A program made the translations under genes and the position numbers. The notes beneath the pieces are model-generated. The model was not told the origin of the DNA, did no database searches, and worked only from the letters and a program-made list of their open reading frames with translations. A DNA stretch of 64,000 nt from Stenotrophomonas acidaminiphila (GTDB lineage: Bacteria; Pseudomonadota; Gammaproteobacteria; Xanthomonadales; Xanthomonadaceae): the NCBI GenBank assembly GCA_002951995.1, contig CP019797.1:790501-854500 (forward strand), in the 5' to 3' direction. Numbering within the stretch: position 1 is the first letter of the stretch; the number at the start of each line of letters is the position of its first letter. Shown here piece after piece: positions 1-8,298 of this stretch.

Positions 1-49
1 CCGCTTTGCTACGATCCCCGGCGTATTCCACTGCGCATCGGGGACGGGC

Positions 50-1204
50 ATGGCCGTTGAGGTACGGGTGTTGAAGGAAGCCGCGGCGGGCGAGCGGCGC
101 GTGGCGGCCACGCCGGAAACGGTGAAGAAGCTGCTGGCGGCCGGGGCGAAGGTGCAGGTGCAGGCCGGTGCCGGGTTGGCCGCCGGGTTCACCGACCAGG
201 CCTACCGCGACGCCGGCGCGCAGATCGACGAGGCCGTGGACGCCGCCGACCTGGTGCTGTGCGTGCAGGCGCCGTCGTCGCAGCTGATCGGGCAGCTCAA
301 GCCCGGTGCGGTGCTGGTCGGCACCCTGCAGCCGCAGGCCGATGCCGCGCGTGCCGCCGCGCTGCAGGCGCGGCAGCTGCTGGCGTTCCCGCTGGAACGG
401 CTGCCGCGCACCACCCGCGCGCAGGCCATGGACGTGCTCAGCTCGCAGGCCGGCATGGCCGGCTACAAGGCCACCCTGATCGCCGCGCAGCTGGCGCCGC
501 GCTTCTTCCCGATGCTGACCACCGCTGCCGGCACCATCCGCCCGTCGAAGGTACTGGTGGTCGGCGCCGGCGTGGCCGGCCTGCAGGCGATCGCCACCGC
601 CCGGCGCCTGGGCGCGCAGGTGGAGGGCTTCGACGTGCGCCCGGAAACCCGCGAACAGATCGAGTCGCTGGGTGGCAGGTTCCTGGACCTGGGGGTCAGC
701 GCCGCCGGCGAGGGCGGCTACGCGCGCCCGCTCACCGATGCCGAGCGCGCCGAGCAGCAGCGGCGCCTGGCCGAGCACCTCAAGGGCGTGGACGTGGTGA
801 TCTGCACCGCCGCCGTGCCCGGCCGCCCGGCACCGAAGATCGTCACCGCGGCGATGGTCGCGGGGATGCGCCCGGGCAGCGTGATCGTCGACCTGGCCGC
901 CGAAACCGGCGGCAACTGCGAGGCGACGCGGCCGGGCGAAACCCTCGACGTGGGCGGGGTGACCGTGGCCGGCCCGCTCGACCTGGCCAGCATGGGCGCC
1001 ATCCACGCCAGCGAGATGTACGCGCGCAACGTGCTCAATTTCGTCTCGTTGTTCCTCAAGGATGGCGCGCTGGCCTTCGACTGGAACGACGAACTGCTGG
1101 CCAGGACCGTGTGGCCCGAGCGCCCGGCCGCGGGGAGATCCCGCCGGTATGAAGCTGCACACTGGGGTTGTCGTCGCGTGGTTGGCGGCAAGCGGCCCGG
1201 GTAG
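50..1204 (+). CDS. pntAA: NAD(P) transhydrogenase subunit alpha 1 (NAD-binding domain I)
   Basis: This is the soluble NAD(H)-binding subunit of the proton-translocating transhydrogenase, which uses the proton gradient to make NADPH from NADH at the inner membrane. The N-terminus VRVLKEAAAGERRVAATPE is typical of the alanine dehydrogenase/PNT family, and a Rossmann motif VVGAGVAGLQA lies near residues 170-180. The ATG follows GGGGACGGG. The frame as read runs 56 bases into the next gene and ends in a basic tail (about residues 362-384) that looks unlike the family. Adding one G to the GGGG at 1132-1135 would end the protein at the TGA at 1150-1152 and give an ATGA overlap with the next start, so the true C-terminus is uncertain. 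The partner subunits lie 2 kb downstream at 3205-5435. Confidence 0.93.
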   Translation: MAVEVRVLKEAAAGERRVAATPETVKKLLAAGAKVQVQAGAGLAAGFTDQAYRDAGAQIDEAVDAADLVLCVQAPSSQLIGQLKPGAVLVGTLQPQADAARAAALQARQLLAFPLERLPRTTRAQAMDVLSSQAGMAGYKATLIAAQLAPRFFPMLTTAAGTIRPSKVLVVGAGVAGLQAIATARRLGAQVEGFDVRPETREQIESLGGRFLDLGVSAAGEGGYARPLTDAERAEQQRRLAEHLKGVDVVICTAAVPGRPAPKIVTAAMVAGMRPGSVIVDLAAETGGNCEATRPGETLDVGGVTVAGPLDLASMGAIHASEMYARNVLNFVSLFLKDGALAFDWNDELLARTVWPERPAAGRSRRYEAAHWGCRRVVGGKRPG

Positions 1205-1574
1205 TGGGCCTGCCTTCGCCGACGAACCGTTACGGATTGCGTACCGGCACTTGGCCGAAAGCCCGGAAAAATATGCGGGCAGGCATGTGCAGGTGCCGGC
1301 CTGTGTCGCGACGGCCATGCACCATGGTGTCTATCTGTATGACTGCGATGATTCGCATGTGCGGATCATTACGCTGGCAGGCCCTCCCGTGATTCTGGAA
1401 GAGCTGTTCGGCACGCGTGACGTGTTGCGGGCGCGGCGGGCGGCGGCCACGGTTTCGGGCGTGTTCGAGTGGCGGCCCGAGGCGCCGCCGCAATGCTGTG
1501 CGGACAACCGCGTCCTGCTGCATGCCGACTCGGTATCCGGGGTGACACGGCTGCCGCCTCTGTCAAATGAATGA
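1149..1574 (+). CDS. hypothetical exported protein
   Basis: I do not recognise this 141-residue protein. Its first 24 residues (MKLHTGVVVAWLAASGPGSG then PAFA-DE) look like a Sec signal peptide, so it is probably periplasmic. The mature part has a short compact domain with RIAYRHLAESPEKYAGRHVQV and a paired cysteine CC near the C-terminus. I chose the ATG at 1149 because it begins the signal peptide; a longer in-frame start at 1062 would only add sequence overlapping pntAA. It follows pntAA closely and is probably co-transcribed. Base composition is slightly more AT-rich than in its neighbours, which could mean later acquisition, but that impression is by eye. Confidence 0.6.
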   Translation: MKLHTGVVVAWLAASGPGSGPAFADEPLRIAYRHLAESPEKYAGRHVQVPACVATAMHHGVYLYDCDDSHVRIITLAGPPVILEELFGTRDVLRARRAAATVSGVFEWRPEAPPQCCADNRVLLHADSVSGVTRLPPLSNE

Positions 1575-1758
1575 TGGCACGCGGGTTGGGCTGAACAAGA
1601 AAGCCCGACATTGTCCTGCGGATTTCCACGGTGCCGGGCCGTGTAGCGCTCAGCCCGTCCGCGCGCTCCATCAAGCACCATGGCATGACGCGGACCTGTC
1701 CGGATGGGCGCGCGCCGGTAACCGCAGGGGCGCCGGCCGTGGTGCTTGCCGCCCCCCT

Positions 1759-2172
1759 TCAATCGGCCGGATTGGCCTCCAGCCACTGCCGGCGCTGTTC
1801 CGGCGTCATCCGGTGCCACTGCTCGCGCAGTTGCTGGCGCTGGGCCTTGTCCAGGGTGCGCATCTTCGCGAACAGGGCGCGGGCCTCGCGCTGCTGCTGC
1901 GGCGACATGTTCTGGAAGCGGTGCATGCCGCGGCGCGCCTGCGAGCGCTGCTCGGGGCTCATCTGCTGCCAGCCGCGGGCATGCTCGTACATGCGCTGGC
2001 GGTGCTCGGGCGAGGCGTTCCAGCGGTCGCGCATCGGCGCGATCAGGGTTTCGCGCTGGGCCGGGGTGAGCTGCTCCCACTCGGGCAGCGACGGCTGCGA
2101 CGGCTGGGAGAATGCCGGCGCGGCGACGGCCAGCAACAGTGGCAGCAGGCAAAGGCGGATGTTCATGATCAT
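1759..2172 (-). CDS. DUF3106-type exported protein
   Basis: This is a 137-residue protein with an N-terminal signal peptide (MIMNIRLCLLPLLLAVAAPA, cut near FSQ) followed by a helical, Gln/Arg/Met-rich region with repeated motifs of the type LTPAQRE, MSPEQRS, MSPQQQRE and MTPEQRRQW. That pattern is characteristic of DUF3106 proteins, which are periplasmic and of unknown function. The chosen ATG at 2172 overlaps the stop of the upstream anti-sigma gene as TGATG, implying translational coupling; an alternative ATG lies at 2166. In other proteobacteria DUF3106 genes also follow an ECF sigma factor and a small membrane anti-sigma gene, so this is the third gene of a conserved module. Confidence 0.75.
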   Translation of the reverse strand: MIMNIRLCLLPLLLAVAAPAFSQPSQPSLPEWEQLTPAQRETLIAPMRDRWNASPEHRQRMYEHARGWQQMSPEQRSQARRGMHRFQNMSPQQQREARALFAKMRTLDKAQRQQLREQWHRMTPEQRRQWLEANPAD

Positions 2173-2534
2173 CACTCCATCGCCACCGCGTCCGAACCGA
2201 GCCACAGGTACAGCTCCGGGCTTTCGTCGAACAGCAGGGCATCATCGGACAGGTCGGTGGCGGGGTCGGCCGCCACGCTGGGAGGCAGTACCGGCGCGGT
2301 GCGGTTGAACTGCACCGCCACCGTCACCGCCAGTACCGCCGAGCAGGCGGTGGCCAGCCACCAGCCGCGGCGACGCCACGGCGAGGCGCCGGCGTCGGCG
2401 CCGGCGGTGGCGTGCCGGCGCGCCTGGCGCAGGCGTGCCAGCGTAGCGGCGGAAACCGCGCCTTCGGCATGCTGTTGCAGCTGCCGCAGCGAGCGGTCGA
2501 AGTCGTCGTTGCGGGATGTGGGCAGGCGGTTCAC
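2172..2534 (-). CDS. probable membrane anti-sigma factor (DUF3619-like)
   Basis: This 120-residue protein has a cytoplasmic, helical N-terminus (DFDRSLRQLQQHAEGAVSAA), one transmembrane segment near residues 57-76 (WWLATACSAVLAVTVAV) and a short acidic periplasmic tail. It starts with GTG overlapping the sigma factor stop (GTGA), so it is translationally coupled to the sigma gene. Position and topology fit an anti-sigma factor that holds the ECF sigma at the membrane. I see no zinc-binding HxxxCxxC motif of the classical ZAS type, so the assignment rests on context and on resemblance to the DUF3619 proteins found in sigma/DUF3619/DUF3106 modules. Confidence 0.65.
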   Translation of the reverse strand: MNRLPTSRNDDFDRSLRQLQQHAEGAVSAATLARLRQARRHATAGADAGASPWRRRGWWLATACSAVLAVTVAVQFNRTAPVLPPSVAADPATDLSDDALLFDESPELYLWLGSDAVAME

Positions 2535-3100
2535 CGCGTGGCCTCCAGTTGTTTCTGCAATGCGTCGCGCGCGCGCGACAGATGGGTTTTCACCGAACCT
2601 TCCGAGCAGCCCATGATCCGGGCGGTGGTCGCCACGTCCAGCTCCTGCAGCACGCGCAGGCCGAACGCCTCGCGCTGGCGTGCCGGCAATTGCCGCAATG
2701 CCTGCACCAGCCGCGCGTAATCCTCGCGCTGCTCATGTTCCTGCGCCGGCCCCGGGCGGTCGTCGGCCCAGTCGATCGGGCCGTCCTCGTCCTGCGCCGG
2801 CGCCCAGAACTTCAGCCGGAAGCCGCGTCGGCGCTGCAGGTCGATGATGCGCCGGCGCAGTATGCTCCAGAACAGCGGCGTCCATTCCTCGGCCGGGTGG
2901 TCGCGGTAGCCGAGCATCCGTTCCATCGCGTCCTGCACCGCGTCCAGCGCATCGTCGCGCTGGCGCAGGCCGGCCTCGGCGAAGCGGAACGCACGCGGCC
3001 CGACGCCGGCCAGGAAGGCGTCCAGCGAGGCGGGGGCGGCAACGGGCGTCAGCGGCGGCGGGGTCACCAGCACAGGGTAGCGTTCCGGGGGTTCTGGCAT
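2531..3100 (-). CDS. ECF-type RNA polymerase sigma factor
   Basis: A 189-residue sigma-70 family protein. Region 2 spans roughly residues 28-95 (DDALDAVQDAMERML, with LFWSILRRRIIDLQRRRG) and region 4 spans roughly 137-185 (LPARQREAFGLRVLQELDVA, a helix-turn-helix ending in GSVKTHLSRARDAL). It should direct RNA polymerase to a small regulon, probably including its own operon. I chose the ATG at 3100; an upstream in-frame start at 3205 would overlap the divergent pntAB start and adds unconserved-looking sequence. It heads the sigma / anti-sigma / DUF3106 operon, whose genes overlap by a few bases. It is divergent from pntAB with about 104 bases between starts, room for both promoters. Confidence 0.85.
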   Translation of the reverse strand: MPEPPERYPVLVTPPPLTPVAAPASLDAFLAGVGPRAFRFAEAGLRQRDDALDAVQDAMERMLGYRDHPAEEWTPLFWSILRRRIIDLQRRRGFRLKFWAPAQDEDGPIDWADDRPGPAQEHEQREDYARLVQALRQLPARQREAFGLRVLQELDVATTARIMGCSEGSVKTHLSRARDALQKQLEATR

Positions 3101-3204
3101 CGATAACGCGCGGCGGGCGGATCGGTTGACGGCAACGGTCGCGCCGGCGTTCATCGCATGGTTATGATGCGGGACGGGCAGTTCCGGCCTCGGAGAGGGC
3201 AGCA

Positions 3205-3507
3205 ATGAACGACGGGTTCGTGGCGTTGTACATCTTCATGCTGGCGGCCATCGCCGGCCACGTGATCATCTCGCGGGTGCCGGTGATCCTGCACACCCCG
3301 CTGATGTCCGGTTCCAACTTCATCCACGGCATCGTGCTGATCGGGGCGATGGTGGTGCTGGGCCATGCCGATACCACGCTGGAGAAGGCCATCGGCTTCA
3401 TCGCCGTCGCCCTGGGCGCGGGCAACGCCGCCGGCGGCTACGTCGTCACCGAGCGCATGCTGGAGATGTTCAAGAGCTCCAGGGCGGCGCAAGGGCCGGG
3501 CAAGTGA
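3205..3507 (+). CDS. pntAB: NAD(P) transhydrogenase subunit alpha 2 (membrane)
   Basis: This 100-residue membrane subunit forms part of the proton channel (domain II) of the transhydrogenase. It shows three hydrophobic segments: VALYIFMLAAIAGHVIISRV, NFIHGIVLIGAMVVLGHA and AIGFIAVALGAGNAAGGYVV, with the conserved N-F-x-H-G-I pattern and the GNAAGGYVVTERML terminus of the family. The stop overlaps the GTG of the next gene as GTGA. A TATGAT at 3163-3168 could be its -10 box, but no convincing -35 is visible. It is separated from pntAA by the reverse-oriented sigma module, so it probably has its own promoter. Confidence 0.93.
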   Translation: MNDGFVALYIFMLAAIAGHVIISRVPVILHTPLMSGSNFIHGIVLIGAMVVLGHADTTLEKAIGFIAVALGAGNAAGGYVVTERMLEMFKSSRAAQGPGK

Positions 3508-4000
3508 GCGCACGGGTAGCCCCGCCGCCGGCGCGGCGGATCGAGGTGCGGCAGCTGTTCCAGTGGCTCAGCTACCTGCAGTATCCGGCGCTGCTGGTCG
3601 CGCTCGGCCATGCCGCGCTGCCCCTGTTCAGGGGCCTGGATGGCCTGCTCGATGCCTTCAACAACGCCCTGCTGTATGCCGGCGTCGGCATCGGCCTGTC
3701 TTCGCTGCAGGACCCGACCCGCACCAGAACCGGCTCTCGCGCCGGGTCTGGGAGGACCCGCGCAAGGGCGGCTGGATGCTCTGGCTGCTGACCGCCGAGG
3801 CGCTGCTGCCGATCGTGCTGGGGCTGGTGGGCGCGGCGCTGGCGGACACCGCGGCGTTGTCGCAGCTGTCGCTGGGGCTGGTGGCGTTCGGGCTGGGCAT
3901 GATCGGGCTGCTGAAGACCGCGATCGAGATGCGCGAGCATCACCGCCGCGATCGTCACGCCGGCATTGTGGAAACCCGGGTTCAGGAGGAAGCGGCATGA
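3504..4000 (+). CDS. unknown membrane protein within the pnt operon (frameshifted as read)
   Basis: I do not recognise a named family. The reading frame opens with GTG at 3504, overlapping the pntAB stop (GTGA), breaks at CC 3724-3725 and continues one base over to a stop at 4000 that overlaps pntB (ATGA). Adding one C gives a continuous 165-residue protein reading ...SLQDPTRTQNRLSRRVWEDP.... It has four predicted membrane segments: LSYLQYPALLVALGHAALPL, NALLYAGVGIGLSSL, WLLTAEALLPIVLGLVGAAL and LSLGLVAFGLGMIGLLKTAI. The double stop-start overlap means it is translated together with pntAB and pntB, so it may be an accessory or assembly factor of the transhydrogenase. That role is inference. 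Confidence 0.72.
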
Positions 4001-5435
4001 GCATGGCGTTGCTGGTCAAGGCGAGTTACCTGGTGGCCGCCACCTTGTTCCTGCTGGGCCTGCAGCGCATGGCCTCGCCCAGGACCGCGCGCAGCGGCAT
4101 CCACTGGGCGGGCGTGGGCATGCTGCTGGCCACCGTCGCCACGTTCTTCCTGCCGGGGCTGCACAACATCGCGCTGATCCTGGTGGCGCTGGTGCTGGGC
4201 ACCGCGCTGGCCTGGGTGTCGGCCAGGAAGGTCGCCATCACCGACATGCCGCAGATGGTGGCGCTGTACAACGGCATGGGCGGCGGCTCGGCCGCGGCCA
4301 TCGGCGCGGTGGAACTGCTGCGTTTCGCCGACGTCGCCGGCCGCGACACCAGCCACTGGAGCGCGGAAGCCATCGCCGCGCTCGCGGCACGGCAGCCGTC
4401 GGCCACGGTGCTGGCCCTGGCGGTGGTCGGCGCGGCCATCGGCGCGGTGTCGCTGTCCGGTTCGGTCATCGCCTGGGCCAAGCTCGACGGCCGCCTGGAC
4501 AAGCGCGTCACCTTCCCCGGGCAGCAGGCGTTCAACCTGCTGGTGGCCGTGGCGATGGTGGCGCTGGGGTGTGGGCGGCGCTGAGCCTGCAGCCGCTGGC
4601 GATCATCGCCTTCTTCGTGGCGGCGCTGGCGCTGGGCGTGCTGATGACCCTGCCCATCGGCGGCGCCGACATGCCGGTGGTGATCTCGCTGTACAACGCC
4701 TTCACCGGGCTGGCGGTGTCCTTCGAAGGCTACGTGCTGGGCAACGAGGCGCTGATCATCGCCGGCATGATGGTCGGCGCGGCCGGCATCCTGCTGACGC
4801 GGCTGATGGCCAAGGCGATGAACCGGCCGATCAGCGGCGTGCTGTTCTCCAACTTCGGCGGTGGCGGGCAGGGCGCGGCGGAAATCAGCGGCAGCCAGAA
4901 GCCGATCGAGGCCGCCGACGTGGCGGCGATGATGGCCTTCGCCGAGCGGGTGGTGATCGTGCCCGGCTACGGCATGGCGGTGGCCCAGGCCCAGCACAAG
5001 ATATGGGAGCTGGCGCAGCGGCTGATCGAACGCGGGGTCAAGGTGAAGTTCGCCATCCACCCGGTCGCCGGGCGCATGCCCGGGCACATGAACGTGCTGC
5101 TGGCCGAGGCCGGCGTGCCCTACGACCTGATCGCGGACATGGACGACATCAATCCCGAGTTCGCCAGCACCGATGTATCGCTGGTGATCGGCGCCAACGA
5201 CGTGGTCAACCCGGTGGCGAAGACCGACCCGTCCAGCCCGATCTACGGCATGCCGATCCTGGACGTGGTCAGCAGCCGCAACACCATCGTCATCAAGCGC
5301 GGCAAGGGCACCGGCTTCGCCGGCATCGAGAACGCGCTGTTCTATGCCGACAACACGCGCATGCTGTACGGCGATGGCGCCGAGATGGCGGGCGCGCTGG
5401 TCAGTGAGCTCAAGGCGCTGGACGGCGGGCATTGA
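3997..5435 (+). CDS. pntB: NAD(P) transhydrogenase subunit beta (frameshifted as read)
   Basis: The beta subunit carries membrane helices of domain II and the NADP(H)-binding domain III. The first part (3997 to about 4569) has the membrane helices with ITDMPQMVALYNGMGGGSAA; the second part, one frame over, has further helices and domain III motifs GYGMAVAQAQHKIWE, GANDVVNPVAKTDPSSPIYG and KRGKGTGFAGIENALFY. The break is at GGGG 4566-4569: adding one G restores VALGVWAALSLQ and a 479-residue protein, the usual family length. The start overlaps the preceding stop as ATGA. A REP array begins 46 bases after the stop. The break is most likely a sequencing error, since every other part of the protein is intact. 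Confidence 0.93.
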
Positions 5436-5480
5436 GGCAGTGCCGGCCGCTAGCCGGCAATCTCGCATATCTGGAACCCC

Positions 5481-5803
5481 GTAGATGCGGGGCTTGCCCC
5501 GCATGAAGTCTTGCCGATGAAGCCCCGTGCCGGGCAAGCCCGGCACCTACGGCGCGATCCGAATCCGGCAAACCCGCGTTTCTGTAGATGCGGGGCATGC
5601 CCCGCATGAATCCTTGCCGGTGAAGCCGCGTGCCGGGCAAGCCCGGCACCTACGGCGTGATCCGGCAACCCCCGCGCTTCCGTAGATGCGGGGCTTGCCC
5701 CGCATGAATCCTGCCCGGTGAAGCCCCGTGCCGGGCAAGCCCGGCACCTACGGACGCGATCCGGCAACCCCGCGTTTCTGTAGATGCGGGGCTTGCCCCG
5801 CAT
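5481..5803. repeat. tandem array of GTAG-type REP pairs (3.5 units)
   Basis: Units begin with GTAG at 5481, 5584, 5682 and 5780, a period of about 98-103 bases. Each full unit is an inverted pair: a GTAGATGCGGGGC palindrome, a spacer of about 23 bases, then a TGCCGGGCAAGCCCGGCA palindrome ending in CTAC (ends 5550, 5653, 5751). The fourth unit has only the first palindrome (5780-5803). Such GTAG-ended elements are known in Stenotrophomonas as SMAG-type REPs. The array fills the space between convergent pntB and the minus-strand gene at 5844. Confidence 0.93.
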
Positions 5804-5843
5804 GAATCCTGCCCGGCACCTGCGCGGCACCGGGCAGTTCAAT

Positions 5844-6287
5844 TCAGCGCGCCAGCCACCATGCCACCGCCAACCCGGCCAGCAGCCACAGGATCTCGGT
5901 GGTGCCGTTGGCCAGTCCGATCAGGGTCCAGGCCAGGTGCGGGCCCAGGCGCAGCGCCGATTCCCAGGGCGCCAGGCCCATCGGGCCGCCGATATAGGCC
6001 GCGGCGATGCCCCAGTTGGCGGCCAGCGCGATCAACAGCGTGGCCAGCATCGCCAGCGCGATCCGGGTCCTGCCGGCGGCCAGCGTGCCCAGGCGCAACA
6101 TCCAGGCGGCCTCTGCGGCCGCGGCGACCGCCATCCAGCCGGCCTGCGAGCCGGTGGCCAGTGCGACCATCAGCCAGGCGATGGCCAGGGTGGCGCTGCC
6201 CAGCAGCAACAGCAGGGGCCAGAGCCAATGCTGGGGGCGGCCGGGCGGGCGTGGGGCAGGTGGCATGGGCATTTCCGAAAAGGTCAC
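5844..6287 (-). CDS. hypothetical membrane protein, four helices
   Basis: A 147-residue protein with no recognised domain. After a proline-rich N-terminus it shows four hydrophobic stretches: LWPLLLLLGSATLAIAWLMV, GWMAVAAAAEAAWMLRLGTL, IALAMLATLLIALAANWGIA and EILWLLAGLAVAWWLA. It is therefore an integral inner-membrane protein. A second possible start (MPMPPAP) lies five codons in. It is convergent with pntB across the REP array and divergent from sufT with about 86 bases between starts. Nothing in its context suggests a function. Confidence 0.65.
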   Translation of the reverse strand: MTFSEMPMPPAPRPPGRPQHWLWPLLLLLGSATLAIAWLMVALATGSQAGWMAVAAAAEAAWMLRLGTLAAGRTRIALAMLATLLIALAANWGIAAAYIGGPMGLAPWESALRLGPHLAWTLIGLANGTTEILWLLAGLAVAWWLAR

Positions 6288-6373
6288 GCAGCATAGCCCT
6301 TCAGCGGCCGGCGCGCCCAGTCGGCTAAAATGGCCGTCTTGCGGGTAGCGTCCGCGTCCCCATATCGATCCAC

Positions 6374-6924
6374 ATGTACTCCCGCAGCAGCGAACCCGTC
6401 CATTTCGAACGCGATTGCCCGGCCGTCATGGTGCCCCAGGGCGACAGCGTGACCCTGCCGGCCGGCAGCTACGGCTACATCACCCAGGCGCTGGGGGCAG
6501 CTACACCGTGTTCGTCGAAGGCAACCTGTTCCGCATCGCCGGCAAGGACGGTGATGCCATCGGCAAGGAGCCGCCGCCGGGGCTGGAACTGCCCGAGGGC
6601 GCCGGCGACGAGGACGTGGAAAAGCTGGTATGGGAGCAGCTGCGGACCTGTTTCGACCCGGAAATCCCGTTCAACATCGTCGATCTCGGGCTCATCTACG
6701 AGGTCGACATCAAGCACCTGGACGCTGGCCGGCGCGAAGTGGACGTGCGCATGACCCTCACCGCGCCCGGCTGCGGCATGGGCGAGATCCTGGTCGACGA
6801 CGTGCGCAGCAAGCTGGAGATGATCCCGACCGTGGCCGCCGCCGACGTCGAACTGGTGTTCGACCCGCCGTGGGGCAAGCACATGATGTCCGAGGCGGCA
6901 CGGCTCGAAACGGGCATGCTGTAA
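6374..6924 (+). CDS. sufT: putative Fe-S cluster assembly protein SufT (frameshifted as read)
   Basis: SufT proteins (MIP18/DUF59 family) help maturation of iron-sulfur proteins. The N-terminal part (6374 to about 6497) reads ERDCPAVMVPQGDSVTLPAG and YITQALG, the SufT-specific extension; the frame then shifts by one at the GGGGG at 6493-6497. Adding one G gives ...YITQALGGSYTVFVEGNLFRIAG..., a 183-residue protein of normal family length. The C-terminal DUF59 domain has DPEIPFNIVDLGLIYEV and the conserved cysteine in TAPGCGMGEIL. The window's first suf-type gene stands alone here, between a membrane protein and ilvE. A TAAAAT at 6326-6331 is a possible -10 box. Confidence 0.88.
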
Positions 6925-6990
6925 GGTGTCCCACGCGCTGGCCCGGGTGCGGGCCGGCTTCAAAACCCGCAATCTGGAAGGAAACATCCG

Positions 6991-8088
6991 GTGTCCCAGT
7001 CTCTGAGCTTCCACGTCACCCGTTCGGACCACCCGCGCAGCGCCGCCGAGCGCGCCAAGATCCTGGAGAAGCCGGGTTTCGGCCTGCACTTCACCGACCA
7101 CATGGTGGCCGTGCGCTGGGACAAGGACACCGGCTGGCATGACGCGGCGGTGATGCCGTACGGCCCGATCGCGCTGGATCCGGCCGCGGCGGTGCTGCAC
7201 TACGGGCAGGAGATCTTCGAGGGCATCAAGGCCTACCGCCATGCCGACGGGTCGGTGTGGACGTTCCGTCCCGAGGCCAACGGCCGCCGCCTGCAGCGGT
7301 CGGCCGCGCGCCTGGCGCTGCCCGAGCTGCCGGTGGAAATCTTCGTCGAGTCGCTGAAGCAGATGATCGCGGTGGACAAGGACTGGGTGTCCGGCGCCGA
7401 CGAGGCCAGCCTGTACTTCCGCCCGTTCATGATCGGCGACGAGGCGTTCCTTGGCGTGCGCGGCGCGCACAAGGCCAGCTACTACGTGATCGCCAGCCCG
7501 GCCGGCCCGTACTTCGCCAAGGGCGTGGCGCCGGTGGCGATCTGGCTGTCCACCGACTACGCGCGTGCGGCCAAGGGCGGCACCGGCGCGGCCAAGTGCG
7601 GCGGCAACTACGCCGCGTCGCTGCTGCCGCAGCAGCAGGCACAGGCGCAGGGCTGCTCGCAGGTGCTGTTCCTCGACCCGGTCGAGGGCAAGTACCTGGA
7701 AGAGCTGGGTGGCATGAACGTGTTCCTGGTCTACGGCAAGGAAAACAGGCTGGTCACCCCGGCGCTGTCGGGCTCGATCCTGGAAGGCATCACCCGCGAA
7801 TCCATCCTGCAGCTGGCGCGCGACCGCGGCATGACCGTGGAAGAGCGCAAGGTGTCCATCGATGAGTGGAAGCAGGGCGTGGCGTCGGGTGACATCACCG
7901 AGGTGTTCGCCTGCGGCACCGCCGCGGTCATCACCCCGATCGGCCAGCTCAAGGGCGAGGGCTTCACCGTCGGCAACCTGGACGCGCCGGCCGGCGAGGT
8001 GACCATGTCGCTGCGCAAGGAGCTGACCGACATCCAGTACGGCCGCCTGCCCGACCGCCACGGCTGGCTGGTGCGCCTGGACGGCTGA
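6991..8088 (+). CDS. ilvE: branched-chain amino acid aminotransferase
   Basis: This PLP enzyme transfers the amino group between glutamate and the 2-keto acids of leucine, isoleucine and valine, the last step of their synthesis. The 365-residue protein resembles the longer, eukaryote-like BCAT group: it has GPIALDPAAAVLHYGQEIFE, YFRPFMIG and the PLP-lysine motif AAKCGGNYAAS (Lys202), followed by EELGGMNVF and the substrate-loop sequence CGTAAVITPIG. The start is GTG, preceded by AAGGAAA about 9 bases upstream. A clear hairpin terminator follows 24 bases after the stop. It faces the convergent ybaK gene. Confidence 0.96.
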   Translation: MSQSLSFHVTRSDHPRSAAERAKILEKPGFGLHFTDHMVAVRWDKDTGWHDAAVMPYGPIALDPAAAVLHYGQEIFEGIKAYRHADGSVWTFRPEANGRRLQRSAARLALPELPVEIFVESLKQMIAVDKDWVSGADEASLYFRPFMIGDEAFLGVRGAHKASYYVIASPAGPYFAKGVAPVAIWLSTDYARAAKGGTGAAKCGGNYAASLLPQQQAQAQGCSQVLFLDPVEGKYLEELGGMNVFLVYGKENRLVTPALSGSILEGITRESILQLARDRGMTVEERKVSIDEWKQGVASGDITEVFACGTAAVITPIGQLKGEGFTVGNLDAPAGEVTMSLRKELTDIQYGRLPDRHGWLVRLDG

Positions 8089-8112
8089 GTCCCCGGGCCA
8101 GGCCGCAGACGG

Positions 8113-8137
8113 AAAGCCCCGCGCAAGCGGGGCTTTT
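8113..8137 (+). terminator. rho-independent terminator of ilvE
   Basis: The sequence AAAGCCCCGC-GCAA-GCGGGGCTTTT forms a 10-bp stem with a four-base loop and ends in a short T run. It lies just after the ilvE stop and, being flanked by A and T runs, may work in both directions for the convergent gene at 8299. From here to 8298 I see no gene, only a run of ten G at 8220-8229. Confidence 0.85.
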
Positions 8138-8298
8138 CATATTAAGTGGCCACCGTTCCTGCCGCGCCGGCTGCCTGGCGTGGCGGTGCCGTTGCCCGCG
8201 CGCGTCCGGCAGGTGTTGCGGGGGGGGGGCGCCGTCGTGTGTGCGGTTGCGGGTTCAGGCGGGCCGCCGCGGGTGCCGCGCCCGCGGCAGCGGCGCGG

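Noticed and set aside
4560..4580. Programmed frameshifting in pntB or the other broken genes
   Set aside because: No slippery heptamer with a downstream structure is present, and the same break type occurs in rpsL and fusA, where no programmed shift is known. Sequence error explains all.
8220..8229. Run of ten G as a phase-variation tract
   Set aside because: It lies in a gap with no promoter or coding region that slippage would switch, and G-run lengths are unreliable in this sequence.
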